A model generated the notes under the pieces. It did not search any database. It was given only the letters and a program-made list of their open reading frames with translations, and was not told the DNA's origin. Below, in pieces: positions 23,098 through 31,309 of a stretch of DNA of 64,000 nucleotides. The position numbers were made by a program, and so were the translations under genes. Source of the DNA: JAGWBJ01 sp034423015 (GTDB taxonomy: Bacteria > Chloroflexota > Dehalococcoidia > Lucifugimonadales > JAGWBF01); assembly GCA_034423015.1 (NCBI GenBank), contig DAOUJG010000024.1:1-64000 (forward strand), written 5' to 3'. The stretch's first letter is position 1. Every line of letters begins with the position of its first letter.

Positions 23098-23700
23098 GTG
23101 AGCGCGGCCCCTGCCGGCCCCGTGGTCGTGGGGATCTCCGGGGCCAGCGGCTCGCTGCTGGCCCGGCAGACGGTGGACACCCTCCTGGACCGAGACGTCC
23201 CGGTGGCGCTGGTGTGCTCCAACGACGCCAGGCTGGTGTGGCAGGAGGAGATGGATGAGCCGTTCTCCCAGGTCCTGTCCCGGTGGAGCGAGACCCCGCA
23301 CTTCACGTCCTACGGCATAGGGGAGATGAAGGCTCCCATCGCCAGCGGGACCCACCCCGTCAGGGGCATGGTGACCGTGCCCTGCAGCATGGCCACCATC
23401 GCGGCCATGGCCCGGGGGCTGGCCACCAACCTGCTGCTGAGGGCGGCGGACGTGAGCCTGAAGGAGAAGCGCCGCCTGGTGGTCGTGCCCAGGGAGACAC
23501 CGCTCCACGCCGTTCACTTGGAGAACATGCTGACGCTGGCGCGCATGGGAGTGACCGTCCTGCCCCCCGAGCCGGCCTTCTACCTGAGGCCCCGGGGAGT
23601 CGACGACATCGTGGGGTTCGTGGTGAGCAGGATAATGGTCGCCCTGGGACTGGACGAGAACCTTCCCCCGGAGCACCGGTACCGAGGCCCCTCGTCCTGA
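23098..23700 (+). CDS. ubiX: Flavin prenyltransferase
   Basis: A 200-residue enzyme that makes prenylated FMN, the cofactor of UbiD. The FMN-binding N-terminus GISGASGSLLARQTVDTLL, the HPVRGMVTVPCSMATIAAMARG region and KRRLVVVPRETPLHAVHLENM are classic. The GTG start is 4 bases after the stop of the prenyltransferase, indicating translational coupling. Its presence in the same transcript as UbiD makes the decarboxylase self-sufficient for cofactor supply. Confidence 0.95.
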   Translation: MSAAPAGPVVVGISGASGSLLARQTVDTLLDRDVPVALVCSNDARLVWQEEMDEPFSQVLSRWSETPHFTSYGIGEMKAPIASGTHPVRGMVTVPCSMATIAAMARGLATNLLLRAADVSLKEKRRLVVVPRETPLHAVHLENMLTLARMGVTVLPPEPAFYLRPRGVDDIVGFVVSRIMVALGLDENLPPEHRYRGPSS

Positions 23701-23702
23701 CC

Positions 23703-24422
23703 ATGGTGGGCCTGCGGGACGACGCCAAGCGCCGGTACGTGGCGGACATGTTCGCCCGGATCGCGCCCCGCTACGACCTGATGAACGGCCTGATGACCGG
23801 CGGAATGCACCACCGGTGGCGCAGGGAGGCGGCGGCGGCGGCGACCCGGGGCGTGGGCGGGGCCGCCCTGGACGTGGCCACGGGCACGGGCGACTTGGCC
23901 CTGGCCCTGGCCCGGCGCCCCGAGGTGTCCCAGGTCGTCGGCGTCGACCTGCTGCCCGGCATGGTGGCGCTGGCCCGGACCAAGGCCCTCAACCGGAACG
24001 CGGGCGGTGAGGTGAGCTTCGCCGTGGCCGACGGCCCGTCCCTGCCCTTCCCCTCGGGCTCCTTCGCCTGCGCCGCCACCGCGTGGGGCCTGCGCAACAT
24101 GCCCGACCCCGGGGAGGCGCTGGCGGAGATGGTCCGGGTCGTTAAGCCGGGGGGCATGGTCGTGTCGCTGGACTCCTTCGCCGTGGAGGGAACTCCGTGG
24201 AGCCGGGGGTTCCGCCTCTTCTTCCACCACGTGGTGCCCCTGATGGGCCAGGTGTTCGCAGGGGACCGGGCCGCGTACACGTACCTACCCCGGTCGGTGG
24301 ACGGGTTCCTGTCGGCCGAGGATCTGGCGGCCCTCATGGCCGAGGTGGGGCTGGCGGAGGTGGGGTACCGCAAGGCGGGCCTGGGCGCGGTGGGACTGCA
24401 CTGGGGGAAGGTGCCGGCCTGA
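23703..24422 (+). CDS. menG: Demethylmenaquinone methyltransferase (UbiE/MenG)
   Basis: A 239-residue SAM-dependent methyltransferase for the last step of menaquinone synthesis. Motifs include FARIAPRYDLMNGLMTGGMHHRWRR, the SAM loop DVATGTGDLALALA, TAWGLRNMPD and the C-terminal AAYTYLPRSVDGFLS. The ATG at 23703 is two bases after the ubiX stop. The TGA stop forms the loop of a palindrome shared with the convergent pxpC gene. Its SAM could come from the metK product encoded further along this window. Confidence 0.93.
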   Translation: MVGLRDDAKRRYVADMFARIAPRYDLMNGLMTGGMHHRWRREAAAAATRGVGGAALDVATGTGDLALALARRPEVSQVVGVDLLPGMVALARTKALNRNAGGEVSFAVADGPSLPFPSGSFACAATAWGLRNMPDPGEALAEMVRVVKPGGMVVSLDSFAVEGTPWSRGFRLFFHHVVPLMGQVFAGDRAAYTYLPRSVDGFLSAEDLAALMAEVGLAEVGYRKAGLGAVGLHWGKVPA

Positions 24423-24429
24423 GGCCGGC
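24413..24429. terminator. Palindrome between convergent menG and pxpC
   Basis: GCCGGCC (24413-24419), loop TGA, GGCCGGC (24423-24429). The loop is the menG stop codon itself and the right arm touches the pxpC stop. A 7-bp perfect stem without a T run on either side is a weak bidirectional terminator candidate. Confidence 0.5.
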
Positions 24430-25544
24430 TACTCCGCCTCCACCTCCACGTCGAAGGTGTAGGTTGCGCCGCCGACAGTGACGCGGAGGGTGCGGCCCAC
24501 CGAGTGGGCCGAGGGCGCTTCCGGGTCCACCTCCGCGAGCCCGGAGACCGCCTCGTGCTCGGAACCGCCGACCCGGGCCCGGTACCGGTGCTCCTGGTAC
24601 TGAACGTAGGGCAGCGACTTTATCTCCTCCAGCACCCGCTCCCGCTCCCTCAGGGCGTCGTGGGCCTCGTCCACCGTCACGGAGGTGAACGTTACCGTGT
24701 CCCCCGGCGCGGCCTGGGCCAGCTTTGGTATGTCCGTGGAGACGACCGTGGCGATCTTGGTGTAGCCGCCGGTGGTGCCGCGGTCGGCCAGCAGCACGAT
24801 GGGCATGCCGTCGCCGGTGACCTGCACCGCGCCCAGGGGGATCCCGTCGGAGATGATGTCCGCCCCGGTGACGTGCTTTATGGCGGGCCCCTCCAGGCGG
24901 TAGCCGGTGCGGTCCGACAGGTTGGTCACGCTGTAGGTGGAGGAGAGGAAAGTCCCGATACCCTCCGGTGTGAACGCGTCATCCTGGGGGCCCAGGACGA
25001 CGCGCAGCTCGTGGCCGTGGCCCATGTCCGGAACGGCTTGCCCCGGCGCCTTCTTGCCCCGCAGCCCGCCGTCGGGGGGGACGCAGCGCAGGACGTCTCC
25101 GGCCTGGAGCGGCCGGCCGTCTACGCCCCCAAGACTGGACCGTCCGTAGGTGGACCTGCTCCCCAGCACCCGCGGGACGTCGATTCCCCCGGCCACGGCC
25201 AGATAGCCCCTCATGCCGGCGCGCGACTGCCGGAAGCTCAGCACGTCGTCCCGGGCCACGGGGACGGCCTCCCACCGGGCGACGGGTCCTCCGTCGATCT
25301 CCGGACCCAGGTCGGCGCCGGTGATGGAGACCACCGCCGGCGCCAGGAAACGCAGGGAGGCGCCGGAGAAGGTGACCTCCAGGACGGCCGCGCCTTCGTC
25401 GTTGCCCACGAGGATGTTGGCGACCCTCAGGGAGTACTCGTCCAGGGCGCCCGACGACGGGACGCCGTAACGCTGGTACCCGTACCGTCCCCGGTCCTGG
25501 ACGGCGGTCAGAACGCCCGGCTCTACGACCTCGATGACGTCCAT
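24429..25544 (-). CDS. pxpC: 5-oxoprolinase subunit C (biotin-dependent carboxyltransferase fold)
   Basis: A 371-residue KipA/PxpC-family protein. The signature GVLTAVQDRGRYGYQRYGVP and SGALDEYSLRVANILVGN stand at the N-terminus, and VGDEFTPEG-like and DRGTTGGYTKIATV segments follow. With PxpA and PxpB it cleaves 5-oxoproline to glutamate at the expense of ATP. The start is the ATG at 25542-25544, 4 bases after the pxpB stop; a longer frame upstream lies inside pxpB. It is the last gene of the pxpA-pxpB-pxpC operon. Confidence 0.92.
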   Translation of the reverse strand: MDVIEVVEPGVLTAVQDRGRYGYQRYGVPSSGALDEYSLRVANILVGNDEGAAVLEVTFSGASLRFLAPAVVSITGADLGPEIDGGPVARWEAVPVARDDVLSFRQSRAGMRGYLAVAGGIDVPRVLGSRSTYGRSSLGGVDGRPLQAGDVLRCVPPDGGLRGKKAPGQAVPDMGHGHELRVVLGPQDDAFTPEGIGTFLSSTYSVTNLSDRTGYRLEGPAIKHVTGADIISDGIPLGAVQVTGDGMPIVLLADRGTTGGYTKIATVVSTDIPKLAQAAPGDTVTFTSVTVDEAHDALRERERVLEEIKSLPYVQYQEHRYRARVGGSEHEAVSGLAEVDPEAPSAHSVGRTLRVTVGGATYTFDVEVEAE

Positions 25545-25548
25545 GGGA

Positions 25549-26280
25549 CTACTCGCCAGCAGCCCTGACCACGGGCTGGTACAGGCCGGACTCGACCTCT
25601 TTCGCAAGCTGTCGGAAGGTCTCCTCGGTCACCGGCACGAACCGCAGGTAGTCCCCCGCCTCCACGATCACCGGCGGGTCCCGCCCCGTGTCGAATAGCC
25701 GCACAGGGGTGCGGCCGATGAGCTGCCACCCGCCGGGGCTCTCTATGGGGTACACCCCGGTCTGCTTCTCGGCGATCCCCACGGACCCGGCGGGAATAAT
25801 GGTCCGGGGCGTCTGGAGGCGGGGAGTGGCTATCCGCTCGGACATGCCGCCAAGGTAGGGGAAGCCGGGGGTGAAGCCCATCATGTAGATGAGATAGTCC
25901 GTCCCGGTGTGGATGCGGACCACCTCGTCCTGGGGAAGGCCGCAGTGCTGGGAGACGTGCTCCAGGTCGGGCCCGTACTCGCCCCCGTAGACCGTCGGTA
26001 TCTCCACGACGGAGGGGGCCGAGGGGGCGGCTGCGGCTTGGGCCGCCTCCAGTGACTCCAGCCTGTCCACCAGGTCGGAGTAGGCGACGACCAGGGGGTT
26101 GTAGTAGACCAGGATCGCCCGGTAGGTGGGCACCAGCTCCAAGACGCCGGGCACGTCCTGAGCCTCGATGGCCACGTAGAAGGCGCGCACCCTGGAGCTG
26201 ATGTCCGGGGATATGGCGTTGCCGAACTCGACGGAGAGGGCCCTGTCGCCTGCCGGCAGATAGGACGGTCGCTGGTACAT
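25549..26280 (-). CDS. pxpB: 5-oxoprolinase subunit B
   Basis: A 243-residue KipI/PxpB-family protein. The long family signature is intact: MGFTPGFPYLGGMSERIATP, RTIIPAGSVGIAEKQTGVYP and SPGGWQLIGRTP. It opens with the expected LPAGDRALSVEFGN. Compared with the usual 220-240 residues it has a short Ala-rich insertion around 80-95. It is the middle gene of a tight operon, 23 bases after pxpA and 4 bases before pxpC. Confidence 0.92.
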   Translation of the reverse strand: MYQRPSYLPAGDRALSVEFGNAISPDISSRVRAFYVAIEAQDVPGVLELVPTYRAILVYYNPLVVAYSDLVDRLESLEAAQAAAAPSAPSVVEIPTVYGGEYGPDLEHVSQHCGLPQDEVVRIHTGTDYLIYMMGFTPGFPYLGGMSERIATPRLQTPRTIIPAGSVGIAEKQTGVYPIESPGGWQLIGRTPVRLFDTGRDPPVIVEAGDYLRFVPVTEETFRQLAKEVESGLYQPVVRAAGE

Positions 26281-26303
26281 CCGCGGGGCCGCCGGGTCCC
26301 GGG

Positions 26304-27068
26304 CTACACGAGCCTGCTCAGGGGAACGATCTCGACCCCCGCCGCTTCCAGGCCCGACTTCAGGGCCACGGCCATGTCCCTGGCCCCGGGAGTGTCGCCG
26401 TGGAGGCAGAAGGTGTCGGCCTTGACCTCGATCTCCTCGCCGTTGACGGCCGTCGCCGTGCCCTGGGTCACCATCCTGATGCTGCGCTCCACCACCTCGT
26501 CCAGGTCGTGGATGACCGAGCCGGGCTTGGAGCGGGCCACCAGCGTGCCGTCGGGGTTCAGGGCCCGGTCGGCGAAGGCCTCCTGGGCCACCCGCACGCC
26601 CATCTCCCTGGCCACCTCCGCCCAGGGGGTGCCGGCCAGCACGACCAGCACGGTGTCCGGGTCCACCTCCAGCACCGCCTCGCAGATGGCCCTGGCCAGG
26701 TCGCCGCCGCCCGCGGCCATGTTGTACATGGCCCCGTGGGGCTTCACGTGCTGGAGCTTCTTGGCGCGGGTGAAGGCCGCCAGCGCACCCATCTGGTAGA
26801 CCACGTCGTCCTTGGCCTCCTTGGGGGAGACGACCATGTTCCGCCGCCCGAACCCCTGCAAGTCCGGGAAGCTGGGATGGGCCCCCACGCCGACGCCGTT
26901 CTCCTCGGCCATCTCCACGGTCTTGCGCATCCACCCCGGGTCCCCGGCGTGGAAGCCGCAGGCCACGTTGGCCGAGGTGATGAACTTGATCACGTCCTCG
27001 TCGTAGCCCATCTTGTACATCCCGAAGCTCTCGCCCATGTCGCAGTTGAAATCGATCTTAGCGCCCAC
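26304..27068 (-). CDS. pxpA: 5-oxoprolinase subunit A (LamB/YcsF family)
   Basis: A 254-residue metal-dependent-hydrolase-like protein. It shows IDFNCDMGESFG at the start, ANVACGFHAGDPGWM, HVKPHGAMYN and the C-terminal FCLHGDTPGA. The GTG start at 27066-27068 lies behind AGGAGG with 8 bases of spacing; the frame is open a further 45 codons upstream, but that part is unlike the family. It is first in the pxpABC operon, which recovers 5-oxoproline formed from glutamine or glutathione turnover. Confidence 0.92.
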   Translation of the reverse strand: MGAKIDFNCDMGESFGMYKMGYDEDVIKFITSANVACGFHAGDPGWMRKTVEMAEENGVGVGAHPSFPDLQGFGRRNMVVSPKEAKDDVVYQMGALAAFTRAKKLQHVKPHGAMYNMAAGGGDLARAICEAVLEVDPDTVLVVLAGTPWAEVAREMGVRVAQEAFADRALNPDGTLVARSKPGSVIHDLDEVVERSIRMVTQGTATAVNGEEIEVKADTFCLHGDTPGARDMAVALKSGLEAAGVEIVPLSRLV

Positions 27069-27166
27069 TGCTATAGCCTCCTGAAGAACTCTGTTGTGTC
27101 TTTGGGACGGCCCCAAGTCCGGAGATATGACACCCGCCGTCCTTCCGGGCCCCTCCCCGATCGGGT

Positions 27167-27236
27167 AGGAAGGAGAATGTAGCCGAGGGACACCCTCAGA
27201 CACCCGGCAGAGGGGCTAACGCCCCCCTGCACTCCC
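27167..27236. repeat. 72-bp dispersed repeat, copy B
   Basis: A second copy of the element at 18659-18730, in the same orientation, here between pxpA and the oadG-like gene. The central CACCCTCAGAC and terminal CCTGCACTCC are identical; the middle differs at scattered positions. Its edges are not bounded by obvious inverted repeats. Confidence 0.75.
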
Positions 27237-27366
27237 CACATTGCTCAGCGTGTCAGGCAGCGGGTTGTGCAGCCACCAAGATTATAGCGCATGCCTACCG
27301 TTCGTGCTATACTTGCGCCCATCATGCCGGGCCTGCGGACAGGACCGCGTCGGAAGCCCTGAACCG

Positions 27367-27633
27367 GTGACCTCCCAGATCCAAGAGGCCGTCGAACTGA
27401 CGGTTGGCGGCTTGGCCACGGTCTTCGTACTCCTCATACTCCTGGTCGTCCTGTTGTTTCTCTTCCAGCGGCTGCTGGCCTGGGGACCGGTCAGCAGGCT
27501 GGTCTCCGAGCCCCCGGCCCCCGACTCCGACCCGGCCCAGCGGGACAGGGCCCTCGCCTCGGCCATCGGGGTTACCATTGCCCTGGCCGAGTCCGGAAGG
27601 GGCGGCCGGGCAGGAACGGCCGAGGAGGCCTAG
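27367..27633 (+). CDS. OadG-like small membrane subunit of a sodium-pumping decarboxylase
   Basis: An 88-residue protein with one N-terminal membrane span (VGGLATVFVLLILLVVLLFL) preceded by a short acidic segment and followed by a Pro-rich then Ala-rich tail, the layout of OadG/MmdC gamma or delta subunits. These hold the beta and alpha subunits together. The GTG start at 27367 is chosen because the open frame before it has no features; the ribosome site is weak. It stops 9 bases before the OadB-like gene, supporting the assignment. Confidence 0.75.
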   Translation: MTSQIQEAVELTVGGLATVFVLLILLVVLLFLFQRLLAWGPVSRLVSEPPAPDSDPAQRDRALASAIGVTIALAESGRGGRAGTAEEA

Positions 27634-27642
27634 GCCCAGGCG

Positions 27643-28815
27643 GTGCCCGACCTCAACGATTACTTTCGGGAGACCGGCATCTACCACCTGGAGTGGGGCT
27701 CCCTCCTTCTGTTGGTGGTGGGCATCGGGTTCGTCCTCGTCGCGGTAGCCAAGAAGAAGGAGCCCTACGTCCTGCTGCCCATCGGGCTGGGCATCGTCCT
27801 GGGAAACCTTCCAGAGAACGCCCTCACGGAGCTGGCCACCGGCGACCCCCTGGACGCCGGCGCCATCCAGGAATCGGGCATCCTGGGCCTCACCTTCCAC
27901 TTCGCCCTCTCCTTCTGGAACGTGCTGCCTCCGCTCATCTTCCTGGGCCTGGGCGCCATGACCGACTTCGGGCCCATCCTGGCCAACCCCAAGTCCCTGC
28001 TGCTGGGAGCGGCGGCGCAGATAGGCATCTTCGTGGCCTTCTGGGGGGCCCTGGGCCTCGACCTGGCGCCCGGCTTCGATTTTACCAACAAGGACGCTGC
28101 CGCCATCAGCATCATCGGCGGCGCGGACGGGCCGACCACCATATTCGCGTCGGCGGTGCTTGCACCGGACCTGCTGGGACGCACGGCGGTGGTGGCCTAC
28201 TCCTACATGGCGGGCGTCGTGTTCATCCAACCGCCCATCATGCGTCTCCTCACCACCAGGGCCGAGAGGGAGATCGTGATGCGGTCCTCCAGGGAGGTCA
28301 GCCGCCTGGAGAAGCTGGTGTTTCCCGTGATGCTCATGGTGATCGTGATCCTCCTGGTGCCCGAGGCCGCGCCCCTAATCGGCATGTTCGCCATAGGAAA
28401 CCTCTTCGCCGAGAGCGGCGTGGTGCCGCGGCTCAGCCAGTCGGCATCCAACGAGGTGCTGAACGTGGTCACCATCTTCCTGATGATCGCCGTCGGGGCC
28501 CAACTTTCGGCGGACAAGGTACTGGAGCTGGAGACCCTGGCCATCCTGGGCCTGGGCCTCGTGGCCTTCGCGTGCGGCACCACGGGAGGCCTGATCGCGG
28601 CCAAGGTCATGAACCTGGTGGTCAGGGACAAGGTGAACCCTCTCATCGGCTCGGCCGGCGTGTCGGCTGTGCCCATGGCGGCCCGGATCTCCCACATGGT
28701 GGGACAGGAGGCCAACCCCAACAACTTCCTGCTGCCCCACGCCATGGGCCCCAACGTCGCCGGCGTGATCGGCTCCGCCGTCGTGGCGGGGGTGTTCATC
28801 TCGCTCCTGAGCTAG
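27643..28815 (+). CDS. Sodium ion-translocating decarboxylase, beta subunit (OadB/GcdB/MmdB)
   Basis: A 390-residue membrane protein with about 9-10 hydrophobic spans. It drives Na+ export using the free energy of decarboxylation of a carboxybiotin. Family motifs are clear: FLGLGAMTDFGPILANP, DAAAISIIGGADGPTTIF, NLFAESGVVPRLSQSA and the C-terminal NPLIGSAGVSAVPMAARISH and NNFLLPHAMGPN. The start is a GTG at 27643. The carboxyltransferase alpha subunit and biotin carrier are not in this window, so the substrate (oxaloacetate, methylmalonyl-CoA or glutaconyl-CoA) cannot be told. Confidence 0.93.
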   Translation: MPDLNDYFRETGIYHLEWGSLLLLVVGIGFVLVAVAKKKEPYVLLPIGLGIVLGNLPENALTELATGDPLDAGAIQESGILGLTFHFALSFWNVLPPLIFLGLGAMTDFGPILANPKSLLLGAAAQIGIFVAFWGALGLDLAPGFDFTNKDAAAISIIGGADGPTTIFASAVLAPDLLGRTAVVAYSYMAGVVFIQPPIMRLLTTRAEREIVMRSSREVSRLEKLVFPVMLMVIVILLVPEAAPLIGMFAIGNLFAESGVVPRLSQSASNEVLNVVTIFLMIAVGAQLSADKVLELETLAILGLGLVAFACGTTGGLIAAKVMNLVVRDKVNPLIGSAGVSAVPMAARISHMVGQEANPNNFLLPHAMGPNVAGVIGSAVVAGVFISLLS

Positions 28816-29175
28816 GGGTATACCGGTCCTACCCGGACCTGAGGGGCAGAAACCGATACATGTGTCTCGTGGCGAAGATGGGATCTTCGGTGAGAGGCGC
28901 AACAGCCCCTTCTCGGAATCGATCGGTCCTCTATGTTGGTCATGTGCCAGAGCGTCGTATAAGATGGCCACCGCTCGTTGGTGTAGCCACAATACCGTTG
29001 ACAAACTCCCACTACTGAGAGCAAAAGTCACTCTTGTAACAGAGCCCTCTTTGGTTCCGTTTGTCTGTAGCATTTGACGCACCCCTGGGGATGCCCGGGA
29101 GGGGGCTACGCTAGAGGCAAACGGAACTCCGTGGGGAGTTGCCGTTACGATCTTAGGAGAGTCGGAGGAGGCAGA
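28816..29175. other. Gene-free leader of the lower-G+C island
   Basis: No gene is supported. It contains an inverted pair TTCCGTTTG (29055-29063) and CAAACGGAA (29118-29126), whose half-sites also make up the palindrome at 32127-32159. The AGGAGG-like site for the next gene lies at its right end. Confidence 0.5.
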
Positions 29176-29883
29176 ATGAAGCGTAATGATTGTGAACATC
29201 AGGAAGCCCGTTGTCAGATGCCGAGAGGACATGGCGACGACGTGAAGTGTCGATTTGTCTGCGACGACTGTAGTGAGGAGTTTGTGTCGGACGACCGTTG
29301 CATCCGTGAAATCGTTTTGTCAATGGACATATCTATGCCTGCTTCAGCTGGGGAATTCAATCCTTCAGTTGCGGTGTCGAAAGGAGCATCGCAACTTGTC
29401 GGCGAGATAATCATGGAATACGCACTAGCGGAGCACACTTTGCGAGAGACGCTGAAACAGTTGCCCAAGCACCGCGACCGGAGCTTTATGTCGGAAGACC
29501 TAAAGCGACTTGAAAAGTGGTTGCCGGAAATCCTCGAACAGTCTACTGGAGGAGAGTGGAAAACAGCCTTCGACAAGTGCGTGAAGGAACTGCGAAGCGC
29601 CTTTGATGCTGTGCAACCTAAAAGACACACGTTGGCACATGGACAACTACATGTCCATGTGTCAGAAACCACTAAAATCGGCGTATCTGGAGAGGAAGAT
29701 TCGCCTAGTGAACCAGGAGAGGGTTGGTATACAATGCGACGTCTGCACCAAGACGAAGCGCCTCAACAGGTGGAAGTGGTTCTCAGTGAGTCGGAACTCT
29801 CGAAGGTGTTGACCGAGGCGATAGAACTTCGTAACCAAGTAGGCGTTCTTCAGAAGTTGGCAGGATTTCAACGGACCGACTAA
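29176..29883 (+). CDS. Hypothetical protein with N-terminal zinc ribbon and R-x4-H motif
   Basis: A 235-residue protein I do not recognise. The N-terminal part has a zinc-ribbon-like CRFVCDDC with further Cys/His nearby (residues about 5-45). The rest is helical: LVGEIIMEYALAEHTLRETL, then KELRSAFDAVQPKRHTLAHG near the middle. RHTLAH fits the R-x4-H pattern of HEPN-fold RNases, and its local setting (helix, then R..AHG) is similar, but the match is by motif only. The start is ATG 29176 behind GGAGGAG. It lies in a less G+C-rich island and is convergent with another unknown gene. Confidence 0.65.
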   Translation: MKRNDCEHQEARCQMPRGHGDDVKCRFVCDDCSEEFVSDDRCIREIVLSMDISMPASAGEFNPSVAVSKGASQLVGEIIMEYALAEHTLRETLKQLPKHRDRSFMSEDLKRLEKWLPEILEQSTGGEWKTAFDKCVKELRSAFDAVQPKRHTLAHGQLHVHVSETTKIGVSGEEDSPSEPGEGWYTMRRLHQDEAPQQVEVVLSESELSKVLTEAIELRNQVGVLQKLAGFQRTD

Positions 29884-29884
29884 A

Positions 29885-29901
29885 CCCGAATCCACCGAAG
29901 G
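29885..29901 (+). repeat. Left arm of a 17-bp inverted repeat
   Basis: CCCGAATCCACCGAAGG; its reverse complement recurs at 30680-30696 with one mismatch. The pair brackets the minus-strand gene 29940-30539. Confidence 0.7.
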
Positions 29902-29939
29902 GACGGGGCCGTGCGCCGCGATTTTTGTCTCCAGGGTTA

Positions 29940-30539
29940 CTATACCCCGCTTTCCTCCTCAGATTGCTCACTCCAATCAATCCCATACTCTTCCTTAACC
30001 GCCTTAATCTTGTTATGCAGGATCGAAATGAGTGACCTGAGAAGAGGAGCCCTATAGACAACTTTGCATCTCAGAGAATGGGGGTTCTCCATTGAATATC
30101 TATTGTTCACAAACGGCCTCGGAATCTCCTCAAGAGCTTCCTTGAAAAATCGGCCCTGGGACACGTCCAGCATGACCCCCTGAATCTCTTCAAGAATCTC
30201 ATGGGAACATCCGATAACGTCAAGAGCCTCTCTTGTATCAGGAGCTAGCTTCTCATACAACTTCGCAAGATCGTGTTTACGAGGAACACGCTTAGGAGAA
30301 TTGTCTAAGGCCCAAAGCGACTTCACTGCAATCTCGAAGGCATAGCTACTTATGACTGCCTGTACATTAAGCAACGTGACCTCTTCATCTTTGCCGCGTG
30401 TTTCTAAAGCATCTATTCTGCCTTGTAGATTCTCTAACAAGTCACAGTAGACTGCTATCTCATTTATTGCTCTGTCTGACGCCCAATTCTCATTCCCAAA
30501 TATCAACCGCTCAATTGGTATCCATCCGGGCTCTTCCAT
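29940..30539 (-). CDS. Hypothetical helical protein, possible HEPN-like domain
   Basis: A 199-residue protein that is mostly alpha-helical. After a variable N-terminus it has NVQAVISSYAFEIAVKSLWAL, then RVPRKHDLAKLYEKLAPDTRE. The E-x3-K-x-LW helix followed by R-x4-H and HDLAKLY is the arrangement seen in HEPN proteins, including some toxin and phage-abortive families. I cannot name a family. ATG 30539 (with GGAG) was preferred; ATG 30632 would add 31 residues. It is convergent with the other R-x4-H protein, 56 bases apart, and is bracketed by a 17-bp inverted repeat. Confidence 0.6.
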   Translation of the reverse strand: MEEPGWIPIERLIFGNENWASDRAINEIAVYCDLLENLQGRIDALETRGKDEEVTLLNVQAVISSYAFEIAVKSLWALDNSPKRVPRKHDLAKLYEKLAPDTREALDVIGCSHEILEEIQGVMLDVSQGRFFKEALEEIPRPFVNNRYSMENPHSLRCKVVYRAPLLRSLISILHNKIKAVKEEYGIDWSEQSEEESGV

Positions 30540-30679
30540 CCTCCCTACTCCTTCTCCAGAATGAACAACCCCTCCGAGAGGATCCTCCTTCTCTGGGGTC
30601 GGTTTCTTGGTTTCAAAACCATTATCCCACATTCAGAGGAGCACCCTTTCACGCTCTCAGTACACCCTTAATCCCCACT

Positions 30680-30696
30680 CCTTCGGTGGATTCAGG
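30680..30696 (-). repeat. Right arm of the 17-bp inverted repeat
   Basis: CCTTCGGTGGATTCAGG, matching the reverse complement of 29885-29901 at 16 of 17 positions. Confidence 0.7.
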
Positions 30697-30851
30697 CTAA
30701 ACCATCCTGACCCTTGCCCGCTTGGATGGTGTGACTAGCGGCTGCTGGGAGGGCGGGGGCGACGGCGGAGCCGGATTAGGATGCCAAAGCCCGTCTATCC
30801 AAAGGTCGGGCGGAAGTCCAGAAGGAAACAGTCAGCGCCTCCCCCCACGCG

Positions 30852-31130
30852 TCAGGCAACGTGTCGCTCCCGTTCCCGCGCCGGTGGCACGATCCCCGCG
30901 AGGATGTCCACGATGGCCACTAGGTCGACGTTGCGTCCCGCCAAGTCCGATGGGTAGGTCCTGATAAACGACGCCAGGTTCTTCTCGGTGATGTGCCATG
31001 CGCCCTTGCCGGTGAGGACGGTAATTGTACCAATGGCTAGGGCTAGGGCCCGGTACGGTAGCGGGCGTAATTGTGTCTGGCGGATTCCGCCGGTGGGGAT
31101 GCGCCGAAGGCCTCGACGAAACCCCGCCGC
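30852..31130 (-). pseudogene. Possible gene remnant: open frame without a start codon
   Basis: Between stops at 31131 and 30852 the minus strand encodes about 92 residues with no upstream ATG, GTG or TTG before the plausible part. The translation has a membrane-like ALALAIGTITVLTG and then HITEKNLASFIRTYPSDL and VDLVAIVDILAGIV, which looks protein-like rather than shadow-like. There is no identified family. Treat it as a likely broken 3' fragment. Confidence 0.25.
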
Positions 31131-31292
31131 CTAGTATCCTCGGGTCTGCCGGAATCCTGTCGCCGCGGCCAAGACCATCCAGTCATGATTCGTAACCGGG
31201 GCTGACGGATTTCCCGCCCTGGGCCGCTCAATGTTCGTTATGGCAAGCAAGAGCTGCGCCCTGGTGGACCACGTCGGCGAGGCCTGCGCCCT

Positions 31293-31309
31293 GGTCCACG
31301 TCGCCGGCG
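31293..31309 (+). repeat. 17-bp exact direct repeat, copy 1
   Basis: GGTCCACGTCGCCGGCG, identical to 32258-32274, 965 bases apart, flanking the Cache-domain gene. Nearby short similarities (CCTACGGCCGTGC at about 31380 and 32202) suggest a longer diverged duplication. Confidence 0.6.

Noticed and set aside
29885..29960. tRNA gene suggested by CGAATCC
   Set aside because: No acceptor stem or anticodon arm can be folded; the sequence is an inverted-repeat arm.
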